Assembly (NCBI GenBank): GCA_017542695.1
Contig: JAFXWT010000150.1
Location: 1 to 5,126 of the forward strand
Length of the DNA stretch: 5,126 nucleotides
From: Clostridia bacterium
GTDB taxonomy: Bacteria > Bacillota_A > Clostridia > Oscillospirales > CAG-272
Direction: 5' to 3'
The number at the start of each line of letters is the position of its first letter. The first letter of the stretch is position 1. Positions 1-5,126 of the stretch are shown one piece after another. The notes below the pieces were generated by a model. That model was not told the DNA's origin. It made no database searches and was given only the letters and a program-made list of their open reading frames with translations. Position numbers and translations under genes: made by a program.

Positions 1-55
1 GTTCTTAATAAAATATATGTTTTGGCTGAAAAAGTGTTACAAAAGGGTGTGATTT

Positions 56-113
56 GAAAAAATATTTTTCAAAAACTATTGCAATTTACGGATTTTTCTG
101 TTATTATATGTAC
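56..113 (+). promoter_or_regulatory. Strong sigma-70/SigA-type promoter with UP-like element for the rimP-infB operon
   Basis: The -35 box is TTGCAA at 79-84 (4 of 6 consensus bases) and the -10 box is TATTAT at 102-107 (5 of 6), separated by exactly 17 bp. A TG at 99-100, one base before the -10, makes it an extended -10. Bases 56-77 fit the E. coli UP-element consensus as I recall it: AAAWWTWTTTT, two free bases, then AAAA. The element lies within about 1 bp of the expected distance from the -35. Transcription would start near A114, leaving a leader of about 66 nt before rimP. The upstream element coincides with a 9-bp-arm AT-only-stem inverted repeat at 53-73 (one G-C pair per arm), so it could also bind a regulator. 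The -35 and -10 call is firm by pattern. That the UP-like stretch acts as one is inferred. Confidence 0.8.
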
Positions 114-131
114 AGAAAAAACGTATTCTGT
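112..131 (+). repeat. Inverted repeat across the predicted transcription start
   Basis: ACAGAA at 112-117 is the exact reverse complement of TTCTGT at 126-131, with an 8-base spacer. The predicted start A114 lies inside the left arm. As DNA it has the shape of an operator half-site pair. As RNA only about four base pairs would remain after initiation at 114. The arms do not match a regulator site that I can name, and 6-bp arms in AT-rich DNA can arise by chance. Confidence 0.35.
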
Positions 132-155
132 GAGAGTGGGCGCCGTCCACTCTCA
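131..155 (+). promoter_or_regulatory. Stable stem-loop in the rimP 5' leader
   Basis: Bases 131-139 (T GAGAGTGG) pair perfectly with 147-155 (CCACTCTC A). The stem can continue through a G-T wobble (140/146) and a C-G pair (141/145) to a small loop. The hairpin starts about 17 nt after the predicted transcription start and ends 15 nt before the rimP SD at 171-176. No T-run follows it (ATTCTCTTGTG), so it is not a normal intrinsic terminator. It may protect the 5' end of the long mRNA, take part in leader regulation, or bind a protein. The structure is read directly from the sequence; the role is unknown. Confidence 0.65.
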
Positions 156-179
156 TTCTCTTGTGTAAACGGAGGGCTT

Positions 180-644
180 ATGGCAAAAAATATCGGAGTG
201 GCGGCTCTCGCCGAAAATGTGATCACACCGCTCGTAAACGACAAGGGATATGAGATTTGGGACGTCGAGTACGTCCGCGAGGGGGCGGAGCAGTATTTGC
301 GAGTCACGATCGACAAGGACGGAGGCATCGACATAAACGACTGCGAGCGCGTTCACCGCGCGATCATGCCGTTGCTTGAAAATTACGAATGGGATCACCT
401 TGAGGTATCGTCGCCCGGTGCGGAAAGAACGCTGAAGAAGGTCGCTCATTTTGAGAGCGCCGTCGGCGAGCGCGCGGAGATACGTCTTTTCGCTCCCGAC
501 GATGACGGAAAGAAATCGTATATCGGGGAGATCGTCTCCGCCGACGAGAACGCCGTCACGATAAAAACGGATGGCGGGGAGATATCCGTACCGTACTCGA
601 AGATCGGCAAGGCGAAAACACTTTTTGATTTTGAAAAAATATAA
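180..644 (+). CDS. rimP: Ribosome maturation factor RimP
   Basis: This 154-residue cytosolic protein belongs to the RimP (YhbC/YlxS) family, which helps assemble the 30S subunit by aiding late steps around the S12 region. The N-terminal alpha/beta domain (about residues 8-85) shows the family pattern: LRVTIDKDGGIDINDC at 40-55, then a CERVHR helix, then LEVSSPGAERTLK at 74-86. The second, SH3-like barrel domain (about 90-152) ends in VPYSKIGKAKTLFDF. The length is normal. The start is ATG 180, three bases after GGAGGG at 171-176. The same frame stays open back to a TTG at 54, but that extension would lie across the promoter and leader hairpin and does not resemble RimP. It is the first gene of the operon, and 29 nt separate it from nusA. 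Confidence 0.96.
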   Translation: MAKNIGVAALAENVITPLVNDKGYEIWDVEYVREGAEQYLRVTIDKDGGIDINDCERVHRAIMPLLENYEWDHLEVSSPGAERTLKKVAHFESAVGERAEIRLFAPDDDGKKSYIGEIVSADENAVTIKTDGGEISVPYSKIGKAKTLFDFEKI

Positions 645-673
645 CTATTACTATAAACAGAAAGGCAATTAAG

Positions 674-1699
674 ATGAACACCGAATTTTTTAACGCACTC
701 GATCTGCTCGAAAAGGAAAAGGGTATTCCGAAGGAGTATATGCTTGAAAAAGTCGAGGCGGCTCTTGTTTCCGCGTTCAAAAGAGAAAACGGCGGCAACG
801 CAAACGTGCGTATACTGCTCGATCCCGTGAAAAAGGACGTAAAGGTTTTCAAACAGTTGAACGTTGTTGCGGAAATTACCGATCCCGATACGGAGATCAC
901 AGTCGAGGACGCGAAAAAGGTCAGCCGCAGATACAAGCTCGGCGACGTGTGCGAGATCGAAGTCAAAACGAAGAATTTCGGCCGTCTAAGCGCCGGAATT
1001 GCAAAGCAAGTCATTGTGCAGGGCATCCGCGAAGCGGAGCGCTCGATGATGATACGCGAATATGAGAACAAGAAAGAAGAGGTCATCACGGCGACAGTCG
1101 TCAAGATTGATCCGACGAACGGAAACGTCATCGTCGACACGGGCACGAGCGAAGCGGTGCTTCTCAAAAGCGAGCAGATACCGGGCGAGGAATTTATGGT
1201 TGGCGATCATATAAAGGTTTTCGTTATGGAAGTCAGCAGCGAATACAGAGGTCCCGTCGTAACACTTTCGCGTTCGCATTTCGGACTTGTGAAGCGTCTT
1301 TTCGAGCTCGAAGTGCCCGAGATACAGGACGGAACGGTCGTTATCCGCGGCATTTCGCGCGAAGCGGGATCGAGAACTAAGATCGCCGTTCAGTCGAGGG
1401 ACGAGAACGTCGACGCCGTCGGCGCGTGCATCGGCGCGAAACGCAGCCGTATCACAAACATCACAGACGAGCTTTGCGGCGAGAAGATCGACGTCGTTCA
1501 GTTCAGCGAAGTGCCCGAGGAATTTGTCGCGGCGGCGCTGAAACCGGCGACGGTCGAGAGCGTGACGTTCGAGACGGAAAAATCGTGCCGCGTCATAGTG
1601 TCTCCCGATCAGCTTTCTCTTGCAATCGGCAGAGAGGGGCAGAACGCGCGCCTTGCGGCTCGCCTTACGGGATTCAAGATCGACATCAAGACGGTGTGA
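674..1699 (+). CDS. nusA: Transcription termination/antitermination factor NusA
   Basis: This is a 341-residue RNA polymerase-binding factor that controls pausing, intrinsic termination and antitermination. The N-terminal polymerase-binding domain (about 1-125) ends with the typical QVIVQGIREAER at 112-123. The S1 domain covers about 134-200 and closes with GPVVTLSRSH at 193-202. KH1 covers about 225-280 (GSRTKIAV at 232-239, VGACIG at 249-254, GEKIDVV at 269-275). KH2 covers about 285-341 (LSLAIGREGQNARLAARLTGFKIDIK). The protein stops right after KH2 and lacks the acidic repeats of E. coli NusA, as in many Gram-positive and Thermotoga forms. KH2 keeps its GXXG loop (GREG 319-322), but KH1 reads GAKR at 254-257, with Arg at the second glycine. 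The start ATG 674 has AAAGG at 661-665 with an 8-nt spacer. The next gene starts 1 nt after the stop. Confidence 0.97.
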   Translation: MNTEFFNALDLLEKEKGIPKEYMLEKVEAALVSAFKRENGGNANVRILLDPVKKDVKVFKQLNVVAEITDPDTEITVEDAKKVSRRYKLGDVCEIEVKTKNFGRLSAGIAKQVIVQGIREAERSMMIREYENKKEEVITATVVKIDPTNGNVIVDTGTSEAVLLKSEQIPGEEFMVGDHIKVFVMEVSSEYRGPVVTLSRSHFGLVKRLFELEVPEIQDGTVVIRGISREAGSRTKIAVQSRDENVDAVGACIGAKRSRITNITDELCGEKIDVVQFSEVPEEFVAAALKPATVESVTFETEKSCRVIVSPDQLSLAIGREGQNARLAARLTGFKIDIKTV

Positions 1700-1700
1700 T

Positions 1701-1973
1701 ATGACGGCGCAGAAAAAGATACCCGAGCGCCGCTGCGTCGGCTGCGGGGAGAAAAAAACAAAGCGGGATCTTATCCGCGTCGTGCGTCTTGCGAACGACG
1801 GCGGAGTCGAAATCGACTTGACGGGAAAAAAGTCGGGCAGGGGAGCATATATCTGTCCGTCGAAGGCGTGTCTCAAAAAAGCGCGCCGCCGCCTTGAATC
1901 GAACCTCGGATGCGAGATACCCGACGATTTATTTCAAAAGCTTGAGGACGAGATCGGAAACGTAAATGGATAA
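1701..1973 (+). CDS. rnpM: YlxR/RnpM family RNA-binding protein (RNase P modulator)
   Basis: This is a 90-residue basic protein of the YlxR (DUF448) family. The B. subtilis member was reported to bind RNase P RNA and modulate RNase P, and was renamed RnpM; other members have been linked to nucleic-acid binding and gene control. Family hallmarks are visible: PERRCVGCGEKK (residues 8-19, Cys12 and Cys15), a strand region with KRDLIRVVR, GRGAYIC at 46-52, and Cys57. C12/C15 with C52/C57 look like a possible metal or structural cysteine set, though not all family members keep them. ATG 1701 lies one base after the nusA stop. I see no good SD before it, so translation probably depends on ribosomes finishing nusA. 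Its 3' end overlaps ylxQ by 8 nt. Upstream in-frame codons would run inside nusA and look nothing like the family. Confidence 0.93.
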   Translation: MTAQKKIPERRCVGCGEKKTKRDLIRVVRLANDGGVEIDLTGKKSGRGAYICPSKACLKKARRRLESNLGCEIPDDLFQKLEDEIGNVNG

Positions 1974-2286
1974 CGGAGAAAAAAAGTCGCTCCTTTTCAG
2001 GGTCGGACTCGGAAGAAGAGCGGGAAAGCTCATTATCGGAACGGAAATGGTCTGTGACGGCGTGAGGGATGGAAAAGTATTGCTCATACTTTTGTCGTCC
2101 CGCGCTTCCGACAATTCAAAAAAACGCATACTCGGCTGCGCGGACTATTATAATGCCGAGGTAGAAACGATAGATGTTACGACGGAAGAGCTCGGCGCGG
2201 CGATAGGCAAATCGGCCGTCGCGTGCGTCGGGATAACGGATGAGAACATAGTGCGTCTTATCAATTCAAGACAAAAGAACAAATGA
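1966..2286 (+). CDS. ylxQ: YlxQ, L7Ae/L30e/S12e-family RNA-binding protein
   Basis: This 106-residue protein is of the L7Ae/L30e/Gadd45 fold. Close bacterial relatives include YbxF and YlxQ, and YbxF-type members bind kink-turn RNA. Motifs in order are LGRRAGKLIIGTE (15-26), the hydrophobic strand KVLLILLSSRASDNSKK (37-53), a C-x-x-YY-N-A-E segment (58-65), ELGAAIGK (75-82), and the last strand/helix VACVGITDENI (85-95). The usual YlxQ features LG.AIGK and A-D-N-S/T-KK are present. It begins 8 nt before the rnpM stop, with only a weak GGAAA (1956-1960) as SD, so it is probably translated by coupling. The exact RNA target is not known for this protein. Gene order next to infB strongly supports the name. 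Confidence 0.92.
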   Translation: MDNGEKKSLLFRVGLGRRAGKLIIGTEMVCDGVRDGKVLLILLSSRASDNSKKRILGCADYYNAEVETIDVTTEELGAAIGKSAVACVGITDENIVRLINSRQKNK

Positions 2287-2309
2287 TTACGGAGGGACGG
2301 TAACGTAAT
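2286..2309 (+). promoter_or_regulatory. infB ribosome binding site enclosed by a short inverted repeat
   Basis: The SD sequence GGAGGG at 2291-2296 lies 11 nt before ATG 2308, a longer spacer than is usual for such a strong SD. ATTACG at 2286-2291 and CGTAAT at 2304-2309 are perfect reverse complements. If the mRNA folds, most of the SD is in a 12-nt loop and the first two bases of the start codon are paired. The stem is short and the fold is probably marginal in stability. The infB start is fixed by the IF2 N-terminal homology, because no other in-frame start sits closer to the SD. Confidence 0.5.
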
Positions 2310-4815
2310 GATAGCAGAAACCAAAATACGCATAAATCTTCTTGCAAAGGATCTGGAAATGAAGAGCAAGGATCTGACGGACGGCATCGCCGCCGCGGGT
2401 CTCGGAACGAAAAATTCGACGGGAACGCTGAACGCCGACGAGTTTTCCGTGCTTTTGGATTACCTTACTTTGCAGAATCAGATCAGCAATATGGGCGATT
2501 ATCTTTCGGGAAAGGCGGACGTCAAGCACAAAGAGCCGAAGGTTCATAAAGTGAAAGCCGAAGAAAAACCCGCAGAGCCCGAAAAAGCTCCCGAAAAGGC
2601 GGAGCAAAAAAAGCCCGAACCGAAGAATGAAGCTCCGAAGAAATCGGAGGAAAAACCGGCGCAGAAGAAGCAGACGGTAAAGATACCGTCTCAACCTCAG
2701 CCGGAGCGCGGCGCGTCAAAGACGCTTGATCGTTTTGCAAAACCGAACTTCGGTTCTCAGCAGTCGAAACCGCAGCAAAAGCCGGAGAAAAAACAGGAGC
2801 AGCCGCAGAAGAACGCAAATATCAAGATGGGCGGCGGCGAAACCGTCACCGCGGTCAAGAAGACGCGCGTCGTCGACACGCGCTCTTCAAACGTCGACCT
2901 TTCAAAGTACGACGAGCGTCTTGAAAGCTTCGTTCCCGATTCAGCTCGCCGCGCAAACGTGCCCGACAGACAGAAGCTGAAAAAGCAGCCGAACAAGGCA
3001 TTCCCGACAAGGAAAGATCAGGACAAAGCGGGCAAAGGCAAAAAGGAAAGCACACCGCCGAAGAAACAGAAACTCGTCATATCCGTCCCCGACGAGATCA
3101 CGGTCGGCGAGCTTGCTCAACGCCTTAAAGTAACGGCAAGCGAAGTCGTAAAGCGCCTTATGATGATGGGCGTTATGGCGACCGTAAACCAGGAGATCGA
3201 CTACGACACGGCCTATCTCATCGCGGATGAGCTGGGCGCTGTCGTAAATAAAGAAGTACACGTTTCAATCGAAGAAAAGCTCTTTGACGTGGCGGAAGAC
3301 GCACCCGAAACGCTCGTCGAGCGTCCTCCCGTTATATGCGTTATGGGACACGTCGACCACGGCAAAACGTCGCTGCTCGACGCTATCAGAAACACGCACG
3401 TGACAGCGGGCGAAGCGGGAGGCATCACGCAGAGCATCGGCGCTTACCGCGTGAACATCAACGGAAAATACATCACGTTCCTCGATACGCCCGGACACGA
3501 GGCGTTCACGGCGATGCGCGCTCGCGGCGCTATGGCGACGGATATCGCCATTCTTGTCGTCGCCGCCGATGACGGCATCATGCCTCAAACGGTCGAGGCG
3601 ATCAACCACGCGAAAGCCGCGGGAGTTGAAATAATCGTTGCGATCAACAAGATCGACAAGCCGGGAGCAAATCCCGATCAGGTAAAACAGGAGCTGACGC
3701 AGTACGATCTTCTCCCCGAGGAATGGGGCGGCAAGACGATATGCGTTCCCGTTTCGGCGCTGACAAAAAAGGGAATACCCGATCTGCTTGAAAATATCCT
3801 TCTCGTTGCGGAAGTTGCGGAGCTCAAGGCAAATCCGAAGCGCCGCGCCAAAGGCGTGGTCATCGAAGCGAAGCTCGACAAGGGACGCGGTCCTGTTGCG
3901 ACGATCCTCGTTCAGAACGGCACGCTCCGTGCGGGCGACACCGTCATCGCGGGAACGTCGGTCGGACGCGTACGCGCCATGACGGACGATCGCGGCAAGC
4001 CGGTCAAGGAAGCGGGTCCGTCTGTGCCCGTTGAGATAGCGGGACTTGACGAAGTGCCGATGGCGGGCGATGAGTTCAACGCCGTCGAGGACGAAAAAAT
4101 GGCTCGTGAGCTTGCTGAACAGCGTCGCATGAAGGAGAAAGAGGATGAACTCAACGCAAACACGAGAATAAAACTCGAAGACTTCTTCAATCAGATAAAA
4201 GAGGGCGTGAAGGACCTAAATATCGTCGTCAAGGCGGACGTCAAGGGCTCCGCCGAGGCGGTCAAAACGTCGCTGCTCAAGCCCTCGAACGACGAGGTGC
4301 ACGTCAATGTCATTCATTCGGCGGTCGGCGGCATCACGGAGAACGACGTTCAGTTCGCCGCTGCGTCGAGCGCGATAATCGTCGGCTTTAACGTCCGTCC
4401 GGATAAGACGGCGATTGATTCCGCAGACAGGCAGGGCGTCGAGATACGCACGTACCGTATTATTTACGAGTGCATCGAGGAGATCGAAGCGGCTATCAAG
4501 GGCATGCTGAAGCCCGTATTCCGCGAGGCGGTGCTCGGTCACGCGGAGGTCAGACAGACCATTCACGTTCCGAACGTCGGCACGATCGCGGGCTCGTACG
4601 TTCAGGACGGCAAGATCACGAACAAGTCGAAGATACGCATCGTGCGCGACGGCGTCGTGATATTCGAGGATGCCATCTCGTCGCTCCGTCGCTTCAAGGA
4701 CGACGTTAAGGAAGTTGCGTCCGGCTATGAATGCGGCGTCGGACTTGAAAAATTCAATGACATCAAGGTCGGCGACATACTCGAAGCGTTCATAATGGAA
4801 CAGGTCGAAAGATAA
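2308..4815 (+). CDS. infB: Translation initiation factor IF-2
   Basis: This 835-residue GTPase places initiator fMet-tRNA on the 30S subunit and promotes joining of 50S. The first IF2N domain covers about 4-55 ([17 protein letters not shown]). A K/P/E/Q-rich linker of low complexity runs about 72-255. A second IF2N domain covers about 257-310 ([16 protein letters not shown]). The G domain is complete: G1 GHVDHGKT 347-354, switch [11 protein letters not shown] 371-380, G3 DTPGHE 393-398, G4 NKID 447-450, G5 SAL 483-485. A beta-barrel domain II (about 513-595), a charged helix, the IF2 domain III (about 622-730, IIVGFNVRP 690-698) and domain IV for initiator tRNA (about 738-830, [17 protein letters not shown] 794-810) follow. 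The length lies between the B. subtilis and E. coli proteins. Ser376 stands where His is usual in the bacterial proteins I recall. The gene ends 15 nt before the next start, with no terminator seen. Confidence 0.98.
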   Translation: MIAETKIRINLLAKDLEMKSKDLTDGIAAAGLGTKNSTGTLNADEFSVLLDYLTLQNQISNMGDYLSGKADVKHKEPKVHKVKAEEKPAEPEKAPEKAEQKKPEPKNEAPKKSEEKPAQKKQTVKIPSQPQPERGASKTLDRFAKPNFGSQQSKPQQKPEKKQEQPQKNANIKMGGGETVTAVKKTRVVDTRSSNVDLSKYDERLESFVPDSARRANVPDRQKLKKQPNKAFPTRKDQDKAGKGKKESTPPKKQKLVISVPDEITVGELAQRLKVTASEVVKRLMMMGVMATVNQEIDYDTAYLIADELGAVVNKEVHVSIEEKLFDVAEDAPETLVERPPVICVMGHVDHGKTSLLDAIRNTHVTAGEAGGITQSIGAYRVNINGKYITFLDTPGHEAFTAMRARGAMATDIAILVVAADDGIMPQTVEAINHAKAAGVEIIVAINKIDKPGANPDQVKQELTQYDLLPEEWGGKTICVPVSALTKKGIPDLLENILLVAEVAELKANPKRRAKGVVIEAKLDKGRGPVATILVQNGTLRAGDTVIAGTSVGRVRAMTDDRGKPVKEAGPSVPVEIAGLDEVPMAGDEFNAVEDEKMARELAEQRRMKEKEDELNANTRIKLEDFFNQIKEGVKDLNIVVKADVKGSAEAVKTSLLKPSNDEVHVNVIHSAVGGITENDVQFAAASSAIIVGFNVRPDKTAIDSADRQGVEIRTYRIIYECIEEIEAAIKGMLKPVFREAVLGHAEVRQTIHVPNVGTIAGSYVQDGKITNKSKIRIVRDGVVIFEDAISSLRRFKDDVKEVASGYECGVGLEKFNDIKVGDILEAFIMEQVER

Positions 4816-4819
4816 TATC

Positions 4820-4825
4820 GGAGGT
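4820..4825 (+). promoter_or_regulatory. Shine-Dalgarno that decides the start of the last gene
   Basis: GGAGGT lies in the 15-nt gap after infB. Two in-frame ATG codons follow directly, at 4828 and 4831. The first leaves a spacer of only 2 nt and the second 5 nt, so the second is preferred. Both readings differ by a single Met. Confidence 0.7.
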
Positions 4826-4830
4826 AAATG

Positions 4831-5126
4831 ATGAATTTCAGACAGGTACATCTCGATTTTCACACAAGTGAACTGATTCCCGGCGTGGGCAGCGAATTCT
4901 CAAAGGAGAATTTCCAGAAAGCGCTGAAAAAAGGACACGTGAACTCGATAACTCTGTTTTCAAAGTGTCATCACGGCTGGGCATACCATCCGTCGAAAGC
5001 GAACGAAATGCACCCGACGCTCACATTTGACCTTCTCGGCGCGCAGATCGAAGCAGCACACGAGATCGGAGTCAGGACTCCCGTTTATCTTTCCGCAGGG
5101 CTTGACGAAAAAATGGCGCGCCGCCA
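4831..5126 (+). CDS. Start of a GHL6-like putative glycoside hydrolase (runs off the window)
   Basis: The first 98 residues are visible and open to the window edge. They begin MNFRQVHLDFHTSE and contain IPGVG (16-20), SITLFSKCHHGWAYHP (39-54), MHPTL (60-64), DLLGAQIEAAHEIGVRTPVYLSAG (67-90) and LDE (91-93). This pattern matches what I know of the 'hypothetical glycosyl hydrolase 6' (GHL6) TIM-barrel family, often joined to beta-galactosidase-type trimerisation domains. The strand-helix spacing and the H-x-D-F-H and K-C-H-H motifs fit the early barrel strands. There is no signal peptide, so a cytosolic protein acting on imported sugars is likely. Substrate and activity are unknown, and catalytic residues would be beyond the window. 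It is co-directional with infB, has its own strong SD and shows no separate promoter in the 15-nt gap, so it may be co-transcribed with the operon. Confidence is good for a protein-coding gene and moderate for the family. Confidence 0.8.
   Translation, partial: MNFRQVHLDFHTSELIPGVGSEFSKENFQKALKKGHVNSITLFSKCHHGWAYHPSKANEMHPTLTFDLLGAQIEAAHEIGVRTPVYLSAGLDEKMARR

Noticed and set aside
1..52. Tail of an upstream gene or a second promoter
   Set aside because: No open frame with recognisable protein and no well-spaced -35/-10 pair; it is simply AT-rich intergenic sequence as far as I can tell.
53..73. Possible terminator of an upstream gene formed by the AT-rich inverted repeat
   Set aside because: The arms have only one G-C pair and no proper GC stem with T-tail. 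The stretch fits an upstream promoter element better.
54..179. N-terminal extension of RimP from a TTG codon
   Set aside because: It covers the -35/-10 boxes and the leader hairpin, does not look like RimP, and has no SD, while ATG 180 has GGAGGG just before it.
631..657. Possible internal promoter before nusA (TTGAAA, 15 bp, TATAAA)
   Set aside because: The spacer is too short, and the transcript would begin at or inside the nusA SD, leaving no useful ribosome site.
556..1167. - strand open frame of 203 codons opposite rimP/nusA, with Ser- and Phe-rich product resembling membrane stretches
   Set aside because: The hydrophobic look comes from reverse reading of Lys/Glu-rich codons; there is no SD or family signal, and it overlaps certain genes.
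986..1876. Long open frame on the - strand (296 codons) opposite nusA and rnpM
   Set aside because: It mirrors the codon pattern of two certain genes on the + strand, has biased Arg/Asp/Ser-rich composition, crosses a gene boundary, and shows no recognisable domain.
2346..2361. Alternative infB start at Met18 with AAAGGA and a 7-nt spacer
   Set aside because: It would remove the first helix of the conserved IF2N domain. The upstream ATG keeps the full domain and has GGAGGG. A minor shorter form cannot be excluded.
3363..4278. Exact 16-base repeat at 3363-3378 and 4263-4278, 900 bases apart
   Set aside because: Both copies encode Lys-Thr-Ser-Leu-Leu in frame, in unrelated domains (G1 helix and domain III). 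Chance codon agreement is the simplest explanation.
4816..4830. Terminator between infB and the last gene
   Set aside because: The gap is only 15 nt and holds an SD sequence, with no stem-loop or T-run.
4216..4863. Long open frame on the - strand (215 codons) opposite the infB 3' end
   Set aside because: It is a shadow of the conserved IF2 C-terminal domains and of the next gene's start. The product is Asp/Arg/Leu-rich with no known motif.

Overview
This window carries the conserved rimP-nusA-rnpM-ylxQ-infB translation/transcription operon, read entirely on the + strand, followed by the first part of an unrelated sugar-enzyme-like gene. The order rimP, nusA, ylxR (rnpM), ylxQ, infB with small tight junctions is the arrangement typical of Gram-positive bacteria (Bacillota). 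Strong GGAGG-type ribosome sites, an AT-rich promoter region against moderately GC-rich genes, free use of ATA and AGA codons, a 341-residue NusA with no C-terminal acidic repeats, and a GHL6-type gene all suit an uncultured gut-type member of the class Clostridia. That placement is an inference and no species is claimed.

Layout: positions 1-53 are AT-rich intergenic DNA with no gene that I can see. Positions 56-113 hold a very good sigma-70/SigA-type promoter: an A+T upstream element, TTGCAA, a 17-bp spacer, and TATTAT with an extended TG. Its predicted start is near A114. The leader of about 66 nt contains a strong GC-rich hairpin at 131-155 and then the rimP Shine-Dalgarno (SD) sequence. 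After that come rimP (180-644), nusA (674-1699), rnpM (1701-1973), ylxQ (1966-2286) and infB (2308-4815). The gaps between them are 29 nt, 1 nt, an 8-nt overlap and 21 nt. Fifteen nucleotides after infB, with its own GGAGGT and no visible terminator, a new gene begins at 4831 and runs off the window. Its 98 visible residues resemble the hypothetical glycosyl hydrolase 6 (GHL6) family. No stretch above 300 bases lacks a gene.

How the genes fit together: RimP matures the 30S subunit. NusA controls RNA polymerase pausing, termination and antitermination. RnpM and YlxQ are small RNA-binding proteins. IF2 (infB) brings initiator tRNA to the ribosome. All five serve RNA synthesis and the start of translation, and they can be made from one transcript driven by the promoter at the front. 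The GHL6-like gene does not belong to this theme. In many relatives rbfA sits at that place.

I see no CRISPR array, mobile element, tRNA, rRNA or defence system. The window is mostly an ordinary housekeeping operon. The points worth a second look are the promoter/leader architecture, a changed KH1 GXXG loop in NusA, and the replacement of the usual rbfA neighbour by a GHL6-like gene.
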